A DNA stretch of 64,000 bases, from positions 56,885-120,884 of the forward strand of contig NZ_AKIY01000205.1 of assembly GCF_000282615.1 (NCBI RefSeq), in the 5' to 3' direction. Positions 52,932 to 62,567 of this stretch are shown here, piece by piece. The notes below the pieces were generated by a model. That model made no database searches. It was not told where the DNA came from and worked only from the letters and a program-made list of their open reading frames with translations. Each line of letters opens with the position of its first letter. The stretch's first letter is position 1. The stretch comes from Bradyrhizobium sp. YR681. GTDB lineage: Bacteria; Pseudomonadota; Alphaproteobacteria; Rhizobiales; Xanthobacteraceae. A program made the translations under genes and the position numbers.

Positions 52932-54692
52932 ATGCCAGGTTCATTCATCGTGACATCCTTTGGACGCGTGATTTCGGTTCGCGGATCGCTCGCCCGGGTC
53001 GGGCTTCTGGCGGCCAGCCAGATGCCGATCTCGGAGGTTCGGGCGACCGTCGGCCGCTTCGTCAGCATTCGCTGCGCCAGTTCGGTCATCGTCGCCATGA
53101 TCACCGAAGTCTCCTGCGAGAACCTGTCGAGCGCCGACAATTACATCGCCATCGCCTCGGTCGACCTGCTCGGCGAGATCCTCAACGCCGCCGACAAGGC
53201 CAAATTCCAGCGCGGCGTCACCAATTATCCGACCATCGGCGATTCCGTCGACCTGATCACCAGCCAGGAGCTGCGCACGATCTACGCACCGACCGGGTCG
53301 GACCAGATCAATGTCGGCTTCCTCCAGCAGGACCGCTCCGTCATCGCCTATGTCGATATCGAGGAAATGCTGTCCAAGCATTTTGCCGTGCTCGGATCGA
53401 CCGGCGTCGGCAAATCCACCGGCGTATCGCTGCTGCTCAACGAGATCCTGAAGGCGCGCCCGAACCTGCGCATCTTCCTGCTCGACGTCCACAACGAATA
53501 TGGCCGCTGCTTCGGCGACCGCGCGCTGGTGCTCAACCCGCGAAACCTGAAGCTGCCGTTCTGGCTGTTCAATTTCGAGGAAATCGTCGACGTGCTGTTC
53601 GGCGGCCGCGCCGGCGTGCCCGAGGAGCTCGACGTCCTCGCCGAGGTGATCCCGATCGCCAAGGGCATCTACACCCAGTACCAGAACACCGATCGCGTCG
53701 GCCTCAAGCGCATCGATCCCAAGCAGATCGGCTTCACCGTCGACACGCCGGTGCCCTATCGCCTGGTCGATCTGATGTCGCTGATCGACGAGCGCATGGG
53801 CAAGCTGGAAAACCGCTCTTCGCGCATCATCTATCACAAGCTGATCTCGCGCATCGAGGCGGTCCGCAACGACCCGCGCTACGCCTTCATGTTCGACAAC
53901 GCCAATGTCGGCGGCGACACCATGGCCGAAGTGATCAGCCATCTGTTCCGCCTGCCCGCCAACGGCAAGCCGATGACGGTGATGCAGCTCGCCGGCTTCC
54001 CGGCCGAAGTGATCGATTCCGTCGTCTCGGTGCTGTGCCGCATGGCGTTCGACTTCGGCCTGTGGAGCGACGGCGTCTCGCCGATGCTGTTCGTCTGCGA
54101 GGAGGCGCATCGCTATGCTTCCGCCGACCGCAATGTCGGCTTTGGTCCCACCCGCAAGGCGGTGTCGCGCATCGCCAAGGAAGGCCGCAAATACGGCGTC
54201 TATCTCGGCCTCATCACCCAGCGTCCGGCCGAGCTCGACGCCACCATCATCTCCCAGTGCAACACGCTGTTCACGATGCGTCTTGCCAACGACCGCGACC
54301 AGGCGCTGCTGCGCGCCGCGGTGTCGGATGCGGCCGCGAACCTGCTCTCCTTCGTGCCCTCGCTCGGCACCCGCGAGGTGCTGGCGTTCGGCGAAGGCGT
54401 CGCATTGCCGACCCGCCTGCGCTTCAAGGAGGTGCCGCCGCACCAATTGCCGCGCGGCGAGGCCACCATCTCGAGCGTGCCGTCGGTGACATCGGGTCAC
54501 GATATGCATTTCGTCGGCGCGGTGCTCGAACGCTGGCGCGGCGCGACCTCGAATCGCGACGCTGCACCGAACGATCCGATATTCCCGACGCCCCCCGCAA
54601 AGACGCTCAGCACCGCCGAAGCCCCGATGCTGCAGCCCTCGATGGGCCTGGACCCGGACCGCTTCTCGCTCTTGAAGAAGCCGCTGCGGTAA
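52932..54692 (+). CDS. HerA-type hexameric ATPase (DUF87)
   Basis: A 586-residue ATPase. The N-terminal HAS-like barrel covers about 1-130 (GSFIVTSFGRVISVRGSLARVGLL). Walker A is GSTGVGKST near 154-162, and Walker B is in MLFVCEEAHRY near 383. The arginine-finger region follows in GLITQRPAELDATIISQCNTLF. HerA proteins are DNA translocases that in archaea work with the NurA nuclease in end resection; bacterial homologues also appear in defence systems. No NurA, Sir2 or nuclease gene is beside it, so a DNA-repair or general role is more likely than defence. Confidence 0.88.
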   Translation: MPGSFIVTSFGRVISVRGSLARVGLLAASQMPISEVRATVGRFVSIRCASSVIVAMITEVSCENLSSADNYIAIASVDLLGEILNAADKAKFQRGVTNYPTIGDSVDLITSQELRTIYAPTGSDQINVGFLQQDRSVIAYVDIEEMLSKHFAVLGSTGVGKSTGVSLLLNEILKARPNLRIFLLDVHNEYGRCFGDRALVLNPRNLKLPFWLFNFEEIVDVLFGGRAGVPEELDVLAEVIPIAKGIYTQYQNTDRVGLKRIDPKQIGFTVDTPVPYRLVDLMSLIDERMGKLENRSSRIIYHKLISRIEAVRNDPRYAFMFDNANVGGDTMAEVISHLFRLPANGKPMTVMQLAGFPAEVIDSVVSVLCRMAFDFGLWSDGVSPMLFVCEEAHRYASADRNVGFGPTRKAVSRIAKEGRKYGVYLGLITQRPAELDATIISQCNTLFTMRLANDRDQALLRAAVSDAAANLLSFVPSLGTREVLAFGEGVALPTRLRFKEVPPHQLPRGEATISSVPSVTSGHDMHFVGAVLERWRGATSNRDAAPNDPIFPTPPAKTLSTAEAPMLQPSMGLDPDRFSLLKKPLR

Positions 54693-54709
54693 GGCCGCTC
54701 CAACCACGT

Positions 54710-54789
54710 CGTCATTGCGAGCGCAGCGAAGCAATCCAGAATCCCTCCGCGGAAAGACTCTGGATTGCTTCGCTGCGCTCGCAATGACG
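54710..54789. repeat. Inverted repeat with 31-bp perfect arms (GTCATTGCGAGCG type)
   Basis: The arms 54710-54740 and 54759-54789 are exact complements over 31 bp, beginning CGTCATTGCGAGCGCAGCG, with an 18-base loop. It lies just after herA, where it would make a very strong stem-loop in RNA. This sequence is a hallmark repeat of Bradyrhizobium and relatives, which supports the taxonomic guess. Confidence 0.9.
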
Positions 54790-54904
54790 GAGGATGGAGC
54801 GTCGTTCATAGTTTACACTTTCGTCGCGGCCCGTTCGGCCCGCAGATTGAGCCTGTCGCCCGCATCGACTATGGTTGCCCGCCCCAAGCCGGAATCCAAA
54901 GCCC

Positions 54905-55486
54905 ATGACAAAAACCGCCGCGCAACGCTTCCCCGCTCCCGCCCTCGACACGCTTCCCGACGACATCCGCACCCGACTTCTCGCCGTCCAGGAAAAAAGC
55001 GGCTTCGTGCCGAACGTGTTCCTCACGCTGGCCTACCGCCCCGACGAGTTCCGTGCCTTCTTCGCCTATCACGACGCGCTGATGGAGAAGGACGGCGGCC
55101 TCACCAAGGCCGAGCGCGAGATGATCGTGGTGGCGACCTCGGCGGCCAACCAGTGCCAGTATTGCGTGATCGCGCACGGCGCGATCCTGCGCATCCGCGC
55201 CAAGAACCCGCTGATTGCCGACCAGATTGCGGTGAACTACCGCAAGGCCGACATCACGCCGCGGCAGAAAGCCATGCTCGATTTCGCGATGAAGGTCTCA
55301 GCGGATGCGCAGCGCGTTTCGAATGAGGATTTCACAGCGCTTGCCCCCCACGGTTTCAGCGACGACGACATCTGGGACATCGCCGCGATCTCGGCCTTCT
55401 TCGCGCTGTCGAACCGGCTGGCCAATTTTACGGGCATGCGGCCGAACGAGGAGTTCTATCTGATGGGACGGCTGCCGAAGAAGTGA
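54905..55486 (+). CDS. AhpD/carboxymuconolactone decarboxylase-like peroxidase-related protein
   Basis: A 193-residue protein of the AhpD-like superfamily. The redox pair CQYC is followed by IAHG, so the CxxCxxxH active site is complete (QCQYCVIAHGAIL). The upstream segment MEKDGGLTKAEREMIVVATSAAN carries the conserved glutamate. Members reduce peroxides or are thiol oxidoreductases; here the exact role is not clear. The start at 54905 (MTKTAAQRF) has a weak GGAAT site and is preferred over the frame 10 codons longer. Confidence 0.82.
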   Translation: MTKTAAQRFPAPALDTLPDDIRTRLLAVQEKSGFVPNVFLTLAYRPDEFRAFFAYHDALMEKDGGLTKAEREMIVVATSAANQCQYCVIAHGAILRIRAKNPLIADQIAVNYRKADITPRQKAMLDFAMKVSADAQRVSNEDFTALAPHGFSDDDIWDIAAISAFFALSNRLANFTGMRPNEEFYLMGRLPKK

Positions 55487-55506
55487 CGCAGCCGACGGCA
55501 CGACCG

Positions 55507-55743
55507 TCAGCGCCGGCGACCAGCGCGTCGCCAATAGAAGACCGCAAGCGCGACCGGCAACGACAGCGCCAGCCACGAAAGGCCATCCCAGACGCCGTCT
55601 CCGACAAGCGCCGAGCCGAGTCCCGCGGCGCAGATCACACCGACAAGGAGCGGCATGCGAAACACGCCCCAGGCACTTCTGTGGTGCCGGGCCGGGTTCG
55701 GAGCGTCCGCCTTGGGAACGGAAGAGAGCATTGGATTAGACAC
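55507..55743 (-). CDS. Small membrane protein following the PepSY gene
   Basis: A 78-residue protein (GTG start at 55743; ATG at 55731 gives 74). Two membrane helices are likely (about residues 30-47 and 52-70), with a basic C-terminus WRRAGRRR. It overlaps the PepSY stop and so is the third gene of the siderophore-receptor operon. Small proteins of this kind often end TonB-receptor/PepSY operons; the role is unknown. Confidence 0.7.
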   Translation of the reverse strand: MSNPMLSSVPKADAPNPARHHRSAWGVFRMPLLVGVICAAGLGSALVGDGVWDGLSWLALSLPVALAVFYWRRAGRRR

Positions 55744-56884
55744 CGACCGCCGCGCTCACACCTGCATCGAGCGGCTTGCGGCCGGCCGGCGACGATCTTC
55801 GCCTGGCGACCCAGAGGTAAATTCCGCTGACGAGGATGATGATCGTGATTACGTCCAGCAGCGCCCAGACGATCTTCAGCGGCAACCCGCCATAATCGCC
55901 GAAATGCAGCGGGCGCGACACCTGCAGCGTCTTCAGATACCAGGGCACCTCGGGGGCCACGATCGTCTTGCCGTCATTGGCATCGACCAGCATCGGCTGA
56001 AGCATCCGCGCCGTGAACGGCGTCGCGCCCTTGGTCCAGACCACGAGGTGCTGCGGGCTGCCGAAGCGTGCCGATGTCGGCATCGTCACCGACGTCACCA
56101 GTCGATCCGGAAATCTTGCACGAACAAGTTCTACGGCAGCCTGGACTGACGGGATCGGGGCCACGGGCTTGCCGAGATGAGGCGCCAGCAGGACGGGGAT
56201 CAGTTGCGCACGCCACAGATCGAACAGCGGCGTCGCCAGCGTGTTGATCATGCCGGTGAGACCCACCACCATCGCCCAGGTCACCGTGACGATGCCAAGA
56301 AAATTATGGGTGTCTAGCCATTTGACGCGAGGTGACGACCGCCGGCGGATCGTGCCAAAATCCAGCCGGCGCATGAACGGCCAATAGACCACGACGCCGG
56401 ATATGATCGACACGGCGAACACGAGCCCCATGGCGCCGAGAAAGAGTTCGCCGGGGAGTCCCGCGAACATGTCCTTGTGAATCCGCAGCACGATGTCCAT
56501 GACGCTCTGGTGCGGGGCCTCCTCACCCAGCACCTCGGCCGTCCGCGCATCGAGCGTCAGGCGATGAAAATTCCCCGGCGCCGGCACCGCAGTCGGCGAA
56601 ACCGCAACGGTCACCAGCGGTTCCGTCTGTTTCAGATTGAGAAGCAGGACGAACTGACCGGGAAAGCGGGCCTGTGCGGCGGCAATCATCCGGTCGAGCG
56701 AGAGACGCGGGGTGCCCTCCTGCATGGCTGGAGCCGCAATCTCGTCCTCGAGCAAGTCGTCGATCTCATCGTGAAACACCAGCGGAAGCCCGGTCACGCA
56801 CAGCATCAGCAGGAACAGCATGCACACCAGCGACGTCCAGGTGTGAATGCGGGACCACAGGCGGATCGTGCGTGCTTGAACCAT
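55736..56884 (-). CDS. PepSY-associated transmembrane protein (siderophore uptake type)
   Basis: A 382-residue inner-membrane protein with four main helices: residues about 15-36, 150-172, 196-220 and 340-362. The first helix contains RIHTWTSLVCMLFLLMLCVTGLPLVFHDEID, the PepSY_TM signature. Such proteins lie next to TonB-dependent siderophore receptors and are thought to reduce ferric siderophores in the periplasm. The ATG at 56884 is 5 bp after the receptor stop; the longer frame runs into that gene. Confidence 0.9.
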   Translation of the reverse strand: MVQARTIRLWSRIHTWTSLVCMLFLLMLCVTGLPLVFHDEIDDLLEDEIAAPAMQEGTPRLSLDRMIAAAQARFPGQFVLLLNLKQTEPLVTVAVSPTAVPAPGNFHRLTLDARTAEVLGEEAPHQSVMDIVLRIHKDMFAGLPGELFLGAMGLVFAVSIISGVVVYWPFMRRLDFGTIRRRSSPRVKWLDTHNFLGIVTVTWAMVVGLTGMINTLATPLFDLWRAQLIPVLLAPHLGKPVAPIPSVQAAVELVRARFPDRLVTSVTMPTSARFGSPQHLVVWTKGATPFTARMLQPMLVDANDGKTIVAPEVPWYLKTLQVSRPLHFGDYGGLPLKIVWALLDVITIIILVSGIYLWVARRRSSPAGRKPLDAGVSAAVGV

Positions 56885-56889
56885 GGCGT

Positions 56890-59193
56890 CTACCAGCGAT
56901 AGCTGACCGTGCCCGTGATCGTGCGCGGGCTGGTGTATTGGCAACCGCCACCCGTCGTGCACGCAAGGGTGACGCGGTCGGCGATGTTCTTCACGTTCAG
57001 CGCCAAATTCACACCCTTCGGCTGGCGATAATGCAGGCCGGCGTCGAACACGACATAGCCCTCGTTGACGATGGTGTTGGTGGTATCGGCGAAGGTCGGC
57101 CCGTTGTAACGGACGCCGCCACCGAGACCCCAGCCGTCCCAGGTGCCGCCCTGCACCGTGTAGTCGAGATAGGCCGACGCCATCTGGCGGGCTACCGAAG
57201 TTGGCACCTTGCCGAGGTCGGTCCCGGTGCTCTGGGTGACCTTGACGTCCTGATTGGTATAGGTCGCCACGAGATTCAGTCCGGGCATGATCTGCGCCAG
57301 CGTCTCGAACTCGATACCGCGCGAGTTCACCTCGCCGAGCTGGACCGAGAAGCCGAGATGTGATGGATCGGTCGTGAGCGAATTTTGCCGCGTCAAGTCA
57401 TACAGTGCCATCGTCATCAACAAAGTGCGCGATGGCTGATACTTGATGCCGACCTCATGCTGCTGCGCCGTAGTCGGCTTGAAAGGATTTCCGGCAAAGT
57501 CCGTATTGGGTGTCGGCAGAAAGGACTCTGAGTAGCTGTAATAAGGCGCCACACCGGAATCGAACACGTAGGAGACGGCCCCCCGCTTGGTGAAGGCCGT
57601 GTCCTTCGTATCGGTGGTCTTGTTGGTCGCCAAGGCGTAGGTGTTCTGTTCCGACGCGTCGTATCGTCCGCCCAGCGTAAAGATCCAGTTCTGGATCTTC
57701 ATCTGATCCTGCACATAGACGCCGATCTGGTCGATCGTCTGGTTCGCCGAAGGGGTGGTGAGCGTAGTCGGAGCCGCAATGGTCTGGTCGTAGACCGGAT
57801 TGATTTTGCTGAGCGACGGCGCATTTCCGGAATAGGTCCGGTCCGTCATGTTGAACGTCAGATAGTCGACGCCGGAGACCACGGTATGCTGAAGCGGCCC
57901 CGTGCCGAACTTGCTGATCAGATGGTTGTCGGTCGACACGGTGTCGACCTGCTCCTGTATGTGCATGGCGCGCCGCGGGAAGACCGTGGTGGTATCGAGC
58001 GGAGTTCCGACGAACGTCAGATAGCGATAGTCGAGCTCGGTATGGCCGTAGCGGGCCTTCGACTCGAAGATCAGATTGTTGCTGAAGCGGTGCTCGAACT
58101 GATAGCCGACCCGCTCCTGCTCCTGGTCGAACTTGTTGTAGCTGGGGTCGCCGAGGAACAGCGGCAGCGCCGTGACACCGGTGATCTTCCCGCCGGCAAC
58201 ATGGAGCATCGACAACGGAAAGGCATTTCCGGTCAGATCGTGGGTGTAGTCGGCAAGAATGGTCAGCGTGGTATCGTTGGTCGGCTTCCAGGTCACCGCG
58301 GGCGCGATATAGGTCCGGTTATCCTTCACGAAGTTCGAGAAATTGGCGATCTGCGCATCGGAATCGCGGACCACGCCGGTGAGCCGGTAGAGCAGCGTGC
58401 CGTCCTTGGTCGCGGGCCCACCGAAATCGAACGCGCCCTGAAACCGGTCGTAATTGCCGAACTGACCGACGATCTCGCCAAAGGCCTTGTCGGGCGGCCG
58501 CTTGCTGATGACGTCGACGAGCCCGCCCGGGGCGCCCTGCCCGTACATGACCGAACTCGGTCCCTTGATGACATCGATGCGCTCGAATCCGTAAGGCTCG
58601 TTGCGGAACAGCGAAAGGAAGTTGGGATCGCCGACCTCGCGCAGCCCGTCGCGATAGGCGCCATAGCCGTTGTTGTCGAAGCCGCGGATAAAGACATTGT
58701 CGAAGCGCGGATCCTTGCCGCCGGGCTGCACGGCCAGACCCGCGACGTACTGCAAGCCTTCGACCAGCGTCGTGACCGAGCGGGCATCGAGCTGGTCGCG
58801 GCTGACGACGGAGACGGATTGAGGCGTCTCGAGGATCGGCGTGTCCGACTTCATCGCGGCGGAGCTGACGACAGGTACAAAGCCTCCCACCGGATCCGTG
58901 CCGCGCTCCGCAGCAACGCCAGCCGGTTGAGCAGCCGCCTGCCGCGTCTGTCCTGCCGCGCGCGATCGCGCACGTCGCGCACTGGCGGATCGCGCGTTGC
59001 GCGATGTCGTGACCTTTCGCTTGTCTGCACTGCTCTGTTCGACCACGACGGGCGCAAGGACGGATGCTCCACTGGCGCTCTGCGCGTGCGCTGTGCGGCC
59101 CAAGGCAATGGCAGGCGGCAGAGCAAGAAGACCCAACAGCACCGATACGCGCCCGCGCTTCTTTGCGCGTGCGCCAAACAGACATTCCAGCAT
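56890..59193 (-). CDS. TonB-dependent ferric siderophore receptor (FhuA/FoxA class)
   Basis: A 767-residue outer-membrane receptor. It has a signal peptide (MLECLFGARAKKRGRVSVLLGLLALPPAIALGRTAHA|QS), then an Ala/Arg/Gln-rich linker near 55-95. The plug domain follows from about 115 (TPQSVSVVSRDQLDARSVTTLVEGLQYVAGL and VFIRGFDNNGYGAYRDGLRE, ending GPSSVMYGQGAPGGLVDVISKRP). The 22-strand barrel ends in YRW, typical of outer-membrane proteins. It is first in an operon with the PepSY and small membrane genes. No strong Fur or Irr box was found upstream. Confidence 0.92.
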   Translation of the reverse strand: MLECLFGARAKKRGRVSVLLGLLALPPAIALGRTAHAQSASGASVLAPVVVEQSSADKRKVTTSRNARSASARRARSRAAGQTRQAAAQPAGVAAERGTDPVGGFVPVVSSAAMKSDTPILETPQSVSVVSRDQLDARSVTTLVEGLQYVAGLAVQPGGKDPRFDNVFIRGFDNNGYGAYRDGLREVGDPNFLSLFRNEPYGFERIDVIKGPSSVMYGQGAPGGLVDVISKRPPDKAFGEIVGQFGNYDRFQGAFDFGGPATKDGTLLYRLTGVVRDSDAQIANFSNFVKDNRTYIAPAVTWKPTNDTTLTILADYTHDLTGNAFPLSMLHVAGGKITGVTALPLFLGDPSYNKFDQEQERVGYQFEHRFSNNLIFESKARYGHTELDYRYLTFVGTPLDTTTVFPRRAMHIQEQVDTVSTDNHLISKFGTGPLQHTVVSGVDYLTFNMTDRTYSGNAPSLSKINPVYDQTIAAPTTLTTPSANQTIDQIGVYVQDQMKIQNWIFTLGGRYDASEQNTYALATNKTTDTKDTAFTKRGAVSYVFDSGVAPYYSYSESFLPTPNTDFAGNPFKPTTAQQHEVGIKYQPSRTLLMTMALYDLTRQNSLTTDPSHLGFSVQLGEVNSRGIEFETLAQIMPGLNLVATYTNQDVKVTQSTGTDLGKVPTSVARQMASAYLDYTVQGGTWDGWGLGGGVRYNGPTFADTTNTIVNEGYVVFDAGLHYRQPKGVNLALNVKNIADRVTLACTTGGGCQYTSPRTITGTVSYRW

Positions 59194-59420
59194 TCCCAGT
59201 CCCCAAATTAGCGGGGACGACCATGCAGAGACTACGCACGCACAATCAAAGCCTTTTGGACGCTAGCGTCGTAGAATCGATACAGACTGGATCAGTTCTA
59301 ATGAAGTGAGACGTCGCCATTCCGCAACGGCCTTCCGCCAGTTGCATGAATTCCCGATGCAGACGATCGCCGCCAGATGCAGGCGCCGCTCGTCGCAGCG
59401 GCCGATGACACGACCCTGAG

Positions 59421-61973
59421 CTAGAACCGGAGCCGCCGCGCCCACAGCGGTTTCAGCAACTCGAGCACCGTCAGCACCAGCAGCCCCGCGCCGAGCGTGA
59501 TCATCAGATCGTCCGCATGCAGCGGACCAAAGCGGAACAGGCTGGAGGCCGGCGGCCAGAGCAGCGCTGTGGCGAGAACGAGGGCGATCGCTGCGAAGAT
59601 CAAGGCCAACGCGGGATTTGGACGGAAGAATGCGGACGTGAATGACGCGCTGAAAGACCGGTTGACCAGGACCAGAGCGACGATGCAGACGACGAGCGTC
59701 ACGAAGGCGAGCGTCCTCGCCTCGTCGGCTGCAAGGCCGGAGCGAAGCGCGCCGACGAACATGATTGCGGTCAGGGCAAATACGAGGGCGCCCTGAAGCA
59801 CGCTCCAGCAAACCAGCGCCCACGAGAACAGCTCGGAATCGGCCCGTCTCGGCGGACGCGTCATCGCATCGTGCTCGCCCCGCTCCGCCTCGAACACCAG
59901 CGAGCAGACGGGGTCGATGATCAGCTCCAGAAACGCGATGTGCACGGGACTGAAGATCAACGGCAGTCCGAACACCAGCGGCAACAGCGCAAGTCCGGCG
60001 ATCGGGACATGAACGGCGAAGATGAACGCCATCGCCTTGCGCAGATTGTCGTAGATGCGGCGGCCCAGACGAATGGCCGACACGATCGAACCGAAATCGT
60101 CGTCGAGCAGGACGATCGACGAGGCCTCTCGCGCGACGTCGGTGCCGCGCCCACCCATCGCGATGCCGATGTGAGCGGCCTTGAGCGAAGGCGCGTCATT
60201 GACGCCGTCCCCGGTCATCGCCACGATCTCGCCGTTGAGCTTCATCGCCTGGACGATGCGCAGCTTCTGCTCCGGCAGCACCCGGGCGAACACGTGCACG
60301 TGCTTGACGCGTTCCGCCAGCGACGCATCGTCCGCCAGCCTCACCTGATCGCCGGTCATGACGTCATGGACGTCGAGCCCGGCCTCGCTCGCAATGGCAA
60401 CTGCCGTTGCCGGATAATCGCCGGTGATCATGACGACACGGATTCCCGCCGCGCGGCATTCGCGAACCGCCTCGACGACATGGGGCCGCAGAGGATCGGC
60501 AAGCCCGACCAGGCCGACAAAGCGAAACGTGAAAGCCTGCTGCGACGTCGGGAGTGAGGCGTCATCGCAGGCGGCGACCGCCATCCCCAGCACACGAAGC
60601 CCGTCCTTCGCCATCGCTCCGACGGCAGCCTGTGTCGACTCCTGGTCAGCAGCGCTCATCCTGCACAGCCGCGCAATCGCCTCGGGCGCCCCCTTGGCGC
60701 ATACGATCAGGTCCTCTCGGCCGGCGGTCCGCCAGACCTGCGTCATCGCCAGCAGTTCGGGGCGCAGACCGTAGGTACGCTCCAGCGTCCGGCCGCCATC
60801 CAGCGCGTCGCCGTCCCGCAAGGCATGACGCGCGAACAGGTGCAGAGCCTTCTCCATCGGGTCGAACGGTTCCTGGGAGCTCGCCAAGGCGCCACAGCGT
60901 ACCAACTCGACGAATTCGGGCCTCGCATCATCGTGGCCGGCCGCCGCCGGACGCATGCGCGCCCCATCGGGCAGCCGCAGCTCCGCGACCGACATCTGGT
61001 TCTGCGTCAGTGTTCCGGTCTTGTCGGTGCACAGGACCGTCGCAGAACCGAGCACCTCGATGGCAGCGGCGCGCCGCGTCAGGACGCGGGCCTGCGAAAT
61101 CCGCCATGCTCCCATCGCCATGAAGACCGTGAGCACGACGCCGAACTCCTCCGGCAGCATCGCCATGCCGATGGCGATGCCTGCGAGCAGCGCTTGCAGC
61201 CAATCCCCACGCAAGACGCCGTAGAGCGCGACGGCGGCCAGGCTGACCACCGCGCCGCCGAGAAAACAGAGCCGCACCAGTCTTGCAGTCTGCTGCTGAA
61301 GCCGGGGCGGCTCGGCCTTTAAGCCGCGAAGCGACAGCCCGATCTTCCCGATCTCGCTGCGCGGGCCGGTGGCCTCGACCAGTGCCAGCCCCTCACCGCG
61401 CACGACGAGCGCGCCGGAATACACGAAGGCCTGATCCTCGCCGCCGGGCCGGTGATCGGCTGATGCGGCCTTGTCGCCGACCCGCTTGCGGACGGGCACC
61501 GACTCGCCGGTCAGCAGCGACTCGTCGATTTGCAGATCGCGCGCGTCCACCAGCGCGGCGTCGGCCGGAATCCGGTCGCCTTCACCGAGGACGAGCAGAT
61601 CGCCGCGCACGACCTCGCGGCCCGGAATGCGCCGGCGTTCGCCGTCCCGCACCACCAGCGCGCGAGGGCTGGTCAGATCGCGCAAGGCGTCCAGCACCCG
61701 CTCGGTCCGGGTCTCCTGCACCACCGTGATCACGATGGACATCGCGCCGAATGCCAGGAGGATCAGCGCTTCCCTGAGGTCGCCGAGCACGAGGTAGACC
61801 AGCCCGCCACAAAGCAGCAGCATGAGCATCGGCTCGCGCAGCACGTCGATGACGATGCGCATGGGGCTGCGTCGTTCGGGCCGGGGCAATTCGTTGGCGC
61901 CGTCCTCTTCCAGCCGCGCCCGGGCCTCGGCCTCGCTCAGCCCGGCAGGTCTTGCGCCGTTCGTGCCGCTCAC
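59421..61973 (-). CDS. Cation-translocating P-type ATPase (PMA1/SERCA-like group)
   Basis: An 850-residue P-type ATPase. DKTGTLTQNQMSVAEL holds the phosphorylated Asp, TGES the dephosphorylation motif, and TGDGVNDAPSLK the hinge. The fourth helix reads AMLPEEFGVVLTVF; the PEEF in place of PEGLP sets it in a bacterial subgroup with uncertain ion, and there is no heavy-metal CPC motif or N-terminal metal domain. Ten membrane helices are expected. It overlaps the small upstream protein by ATGA. Confidence 0.9.
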   Translation of the reverse strand: MSGTNGARPAGLSEAEARARLEEDGANELPRPERRSPMRIVIDVLREPMLMLLLCGGLVYLVLGDLREALILLAFGAMSIVITVVQETRTERVLDALRDLTSPRALVVRDGERRRIPGREVVRGDLLVLGEGDRIPADAALVDARDLQIDESLLTGESVPVRKRVGDKAASADHRPGGEDQAFVYSGALVVRGEGLALVEATGPRSEIGKIGLSLRGLKAEPPRLQQQTARLVRLCFLGGAVVSLAAVALYGVLRGDWLQALLAGIAIGMAMLPEEFGVVLTVFMAMGAWRISQARVLTRRAAAIEVLGSATVLCTDKTGTLTQNQMSVAELRLPDGARMRPAAAGHDDARPEFVELVRCGALASSQEPFDPMEKALHLFARHALRDGDALDGGRTLERTYGLRPELLAMTQVWRTAGREDLIVCAKGAPEAIARLCRMSAADQESTQAAVGAMAKDGLRVLGMAVAACDDASLPTSQQAFTFRFVGLVGLADPLRPHVVEAVRECRAAGIRVVMITGDYPATAVAIASEAGLDVHDVMTGDQVRLADDASLAERVKHVHVFARVLPEQKLRIVQAMKLNGEIVAMTGDGVNDAPSLKAAHIGIAMGGRGTDVAREASSIVLLDDDFGSIVSAIRLGRRIYDNLRKAMAFIFAVHVPIAGLALLPLVFGLPLIFSPVHIAFLELIIDPVCSLVFEAERGEHDAMTRPPRRADSELFSWALVCWSVLQGALVFALTAIMFVGALRSGLAADEARTLAFVTLVVCIVALVLVNRSFSASFTSAFFRPNPALALIFAAIALVLATALLWPPASSLFRFGPLHADDLMITLGAGLLVLTVLELLKPLWARRLRF

Positions 61974-62137
61974 GTCTTCCGCCGCAGGCTCCAGAGACTC
62001 CCCGCGAGCAGGACGCCGGTCACCAGCAGCATGGCGACGAAGGTCTGGATGATGGTGAAGTTCAGGGCATCACGCGCAACGAACAGCGCGGTGATGGCCC
62101 CGGCAAGGATAAAGAGGACGCGAAGGATCAGGCTCAT
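61970..62137 (-). CDS. Small membrane protein before the P-type ATPase
   Basis: A 55-residue protein with two likely helices (residues 3-20 and 28-48) and a basic end. GGGAGACCTGACG precedes the ATG at 62137. It overlaps the ATPase gene by four bases, so the two are translated together. It could be a regulatory subunit like those found with other P-type ATPases; no family name is known to me. Confidence 0.6.
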   Translation of the reverse strand: MSLILRVLFILAGAITALFVARDALNFTIIQTFVAMLLVTGVLLAGSLWSLRRKT

Positions 62138-62329
62138 CGTCAGGTCTCCCGGTTGGCATGACCGGAGCCACCTCGCCCCCCGCCATCGGGCGCAATGCCG
62201 GTTCACCTATCATGTACGGACGACCGTAGCGGGCCACGCCGGCGACGATTTGCGGCATATCAAATGCCCGCATGCCAGGAGGCGGCGGAATTCGGATCGA
62301 GCTGAATGTTGCGCGTCGCCTCGTCCGCC

Positions 62330-62560
62330 TCAGGCCGGTTCGACCGCGAGCGTGATCGATATCGTCATGCAGGGAGAGCCTTCCTTGCGGACGTCCACGA
62401 CGACCTGATGCGCGCTGCCGGCGACGAAGGCGTCACGGGCGATGGACGCGCCGGTAAGCACCGCTTCCTTGCGCGCGCCTTCCACATTGACGAAATCCTG
62501 TCCGTGCTCGTCGGGGATGAAGCGGCCGTTCTCGTGGATGTCAAAATGGAATCGCGGCAT
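62330..62560 (-). CDS. DUF6894-type small protein
   Basis: A 76-residue soluble protein, MPRFHFDIHENGRFIPDEHGQDF, then EGARKEAVLTGASIARDAF. This is the DUF6894-like pattern frequent in Rhizobiales, where multiple copies occur per genome. It is 7 bp after the Crp/Fnr gene on the same strand and may be its partner or target; the function is unknown. Confidence 0.72.
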   Translation of the reverse strand: MPRFHFDIHENGRFIPDEHGQDFVNVEGARKEAVLTGASIARDAFVAGSAHQVVVDVRKEGSPCMTISITLAVEPA

Positions 62561-62567
62561 CTGCGGC

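Noticed and set aside
52932..54692. HerA as part of an anti-phage defence system
   Set aside because: No Sir2, NurA, DUF4297 or other nuclease partner is adjacent; the neighbours are metabolic genes.
38752..54789. The inverted repeats as a CRISPR array or insertion sequence
   Set aside because: They are single, dispersed, lack regular spacing, transposase genes and target duplications.
52941..54809. Long minus-strand frame opposite herA
   Set aside because: No motifs, and the HerA Walker motifs on the plus strand are definitive.
59194..59420. A possible iron-control element before the siderophore receptor (a TTCTAA half-site near 59296)
   Set aside because: Only half of an Irr/ICE-like motif is visible and no second half or Fur-like palindrome; I cannot support it.
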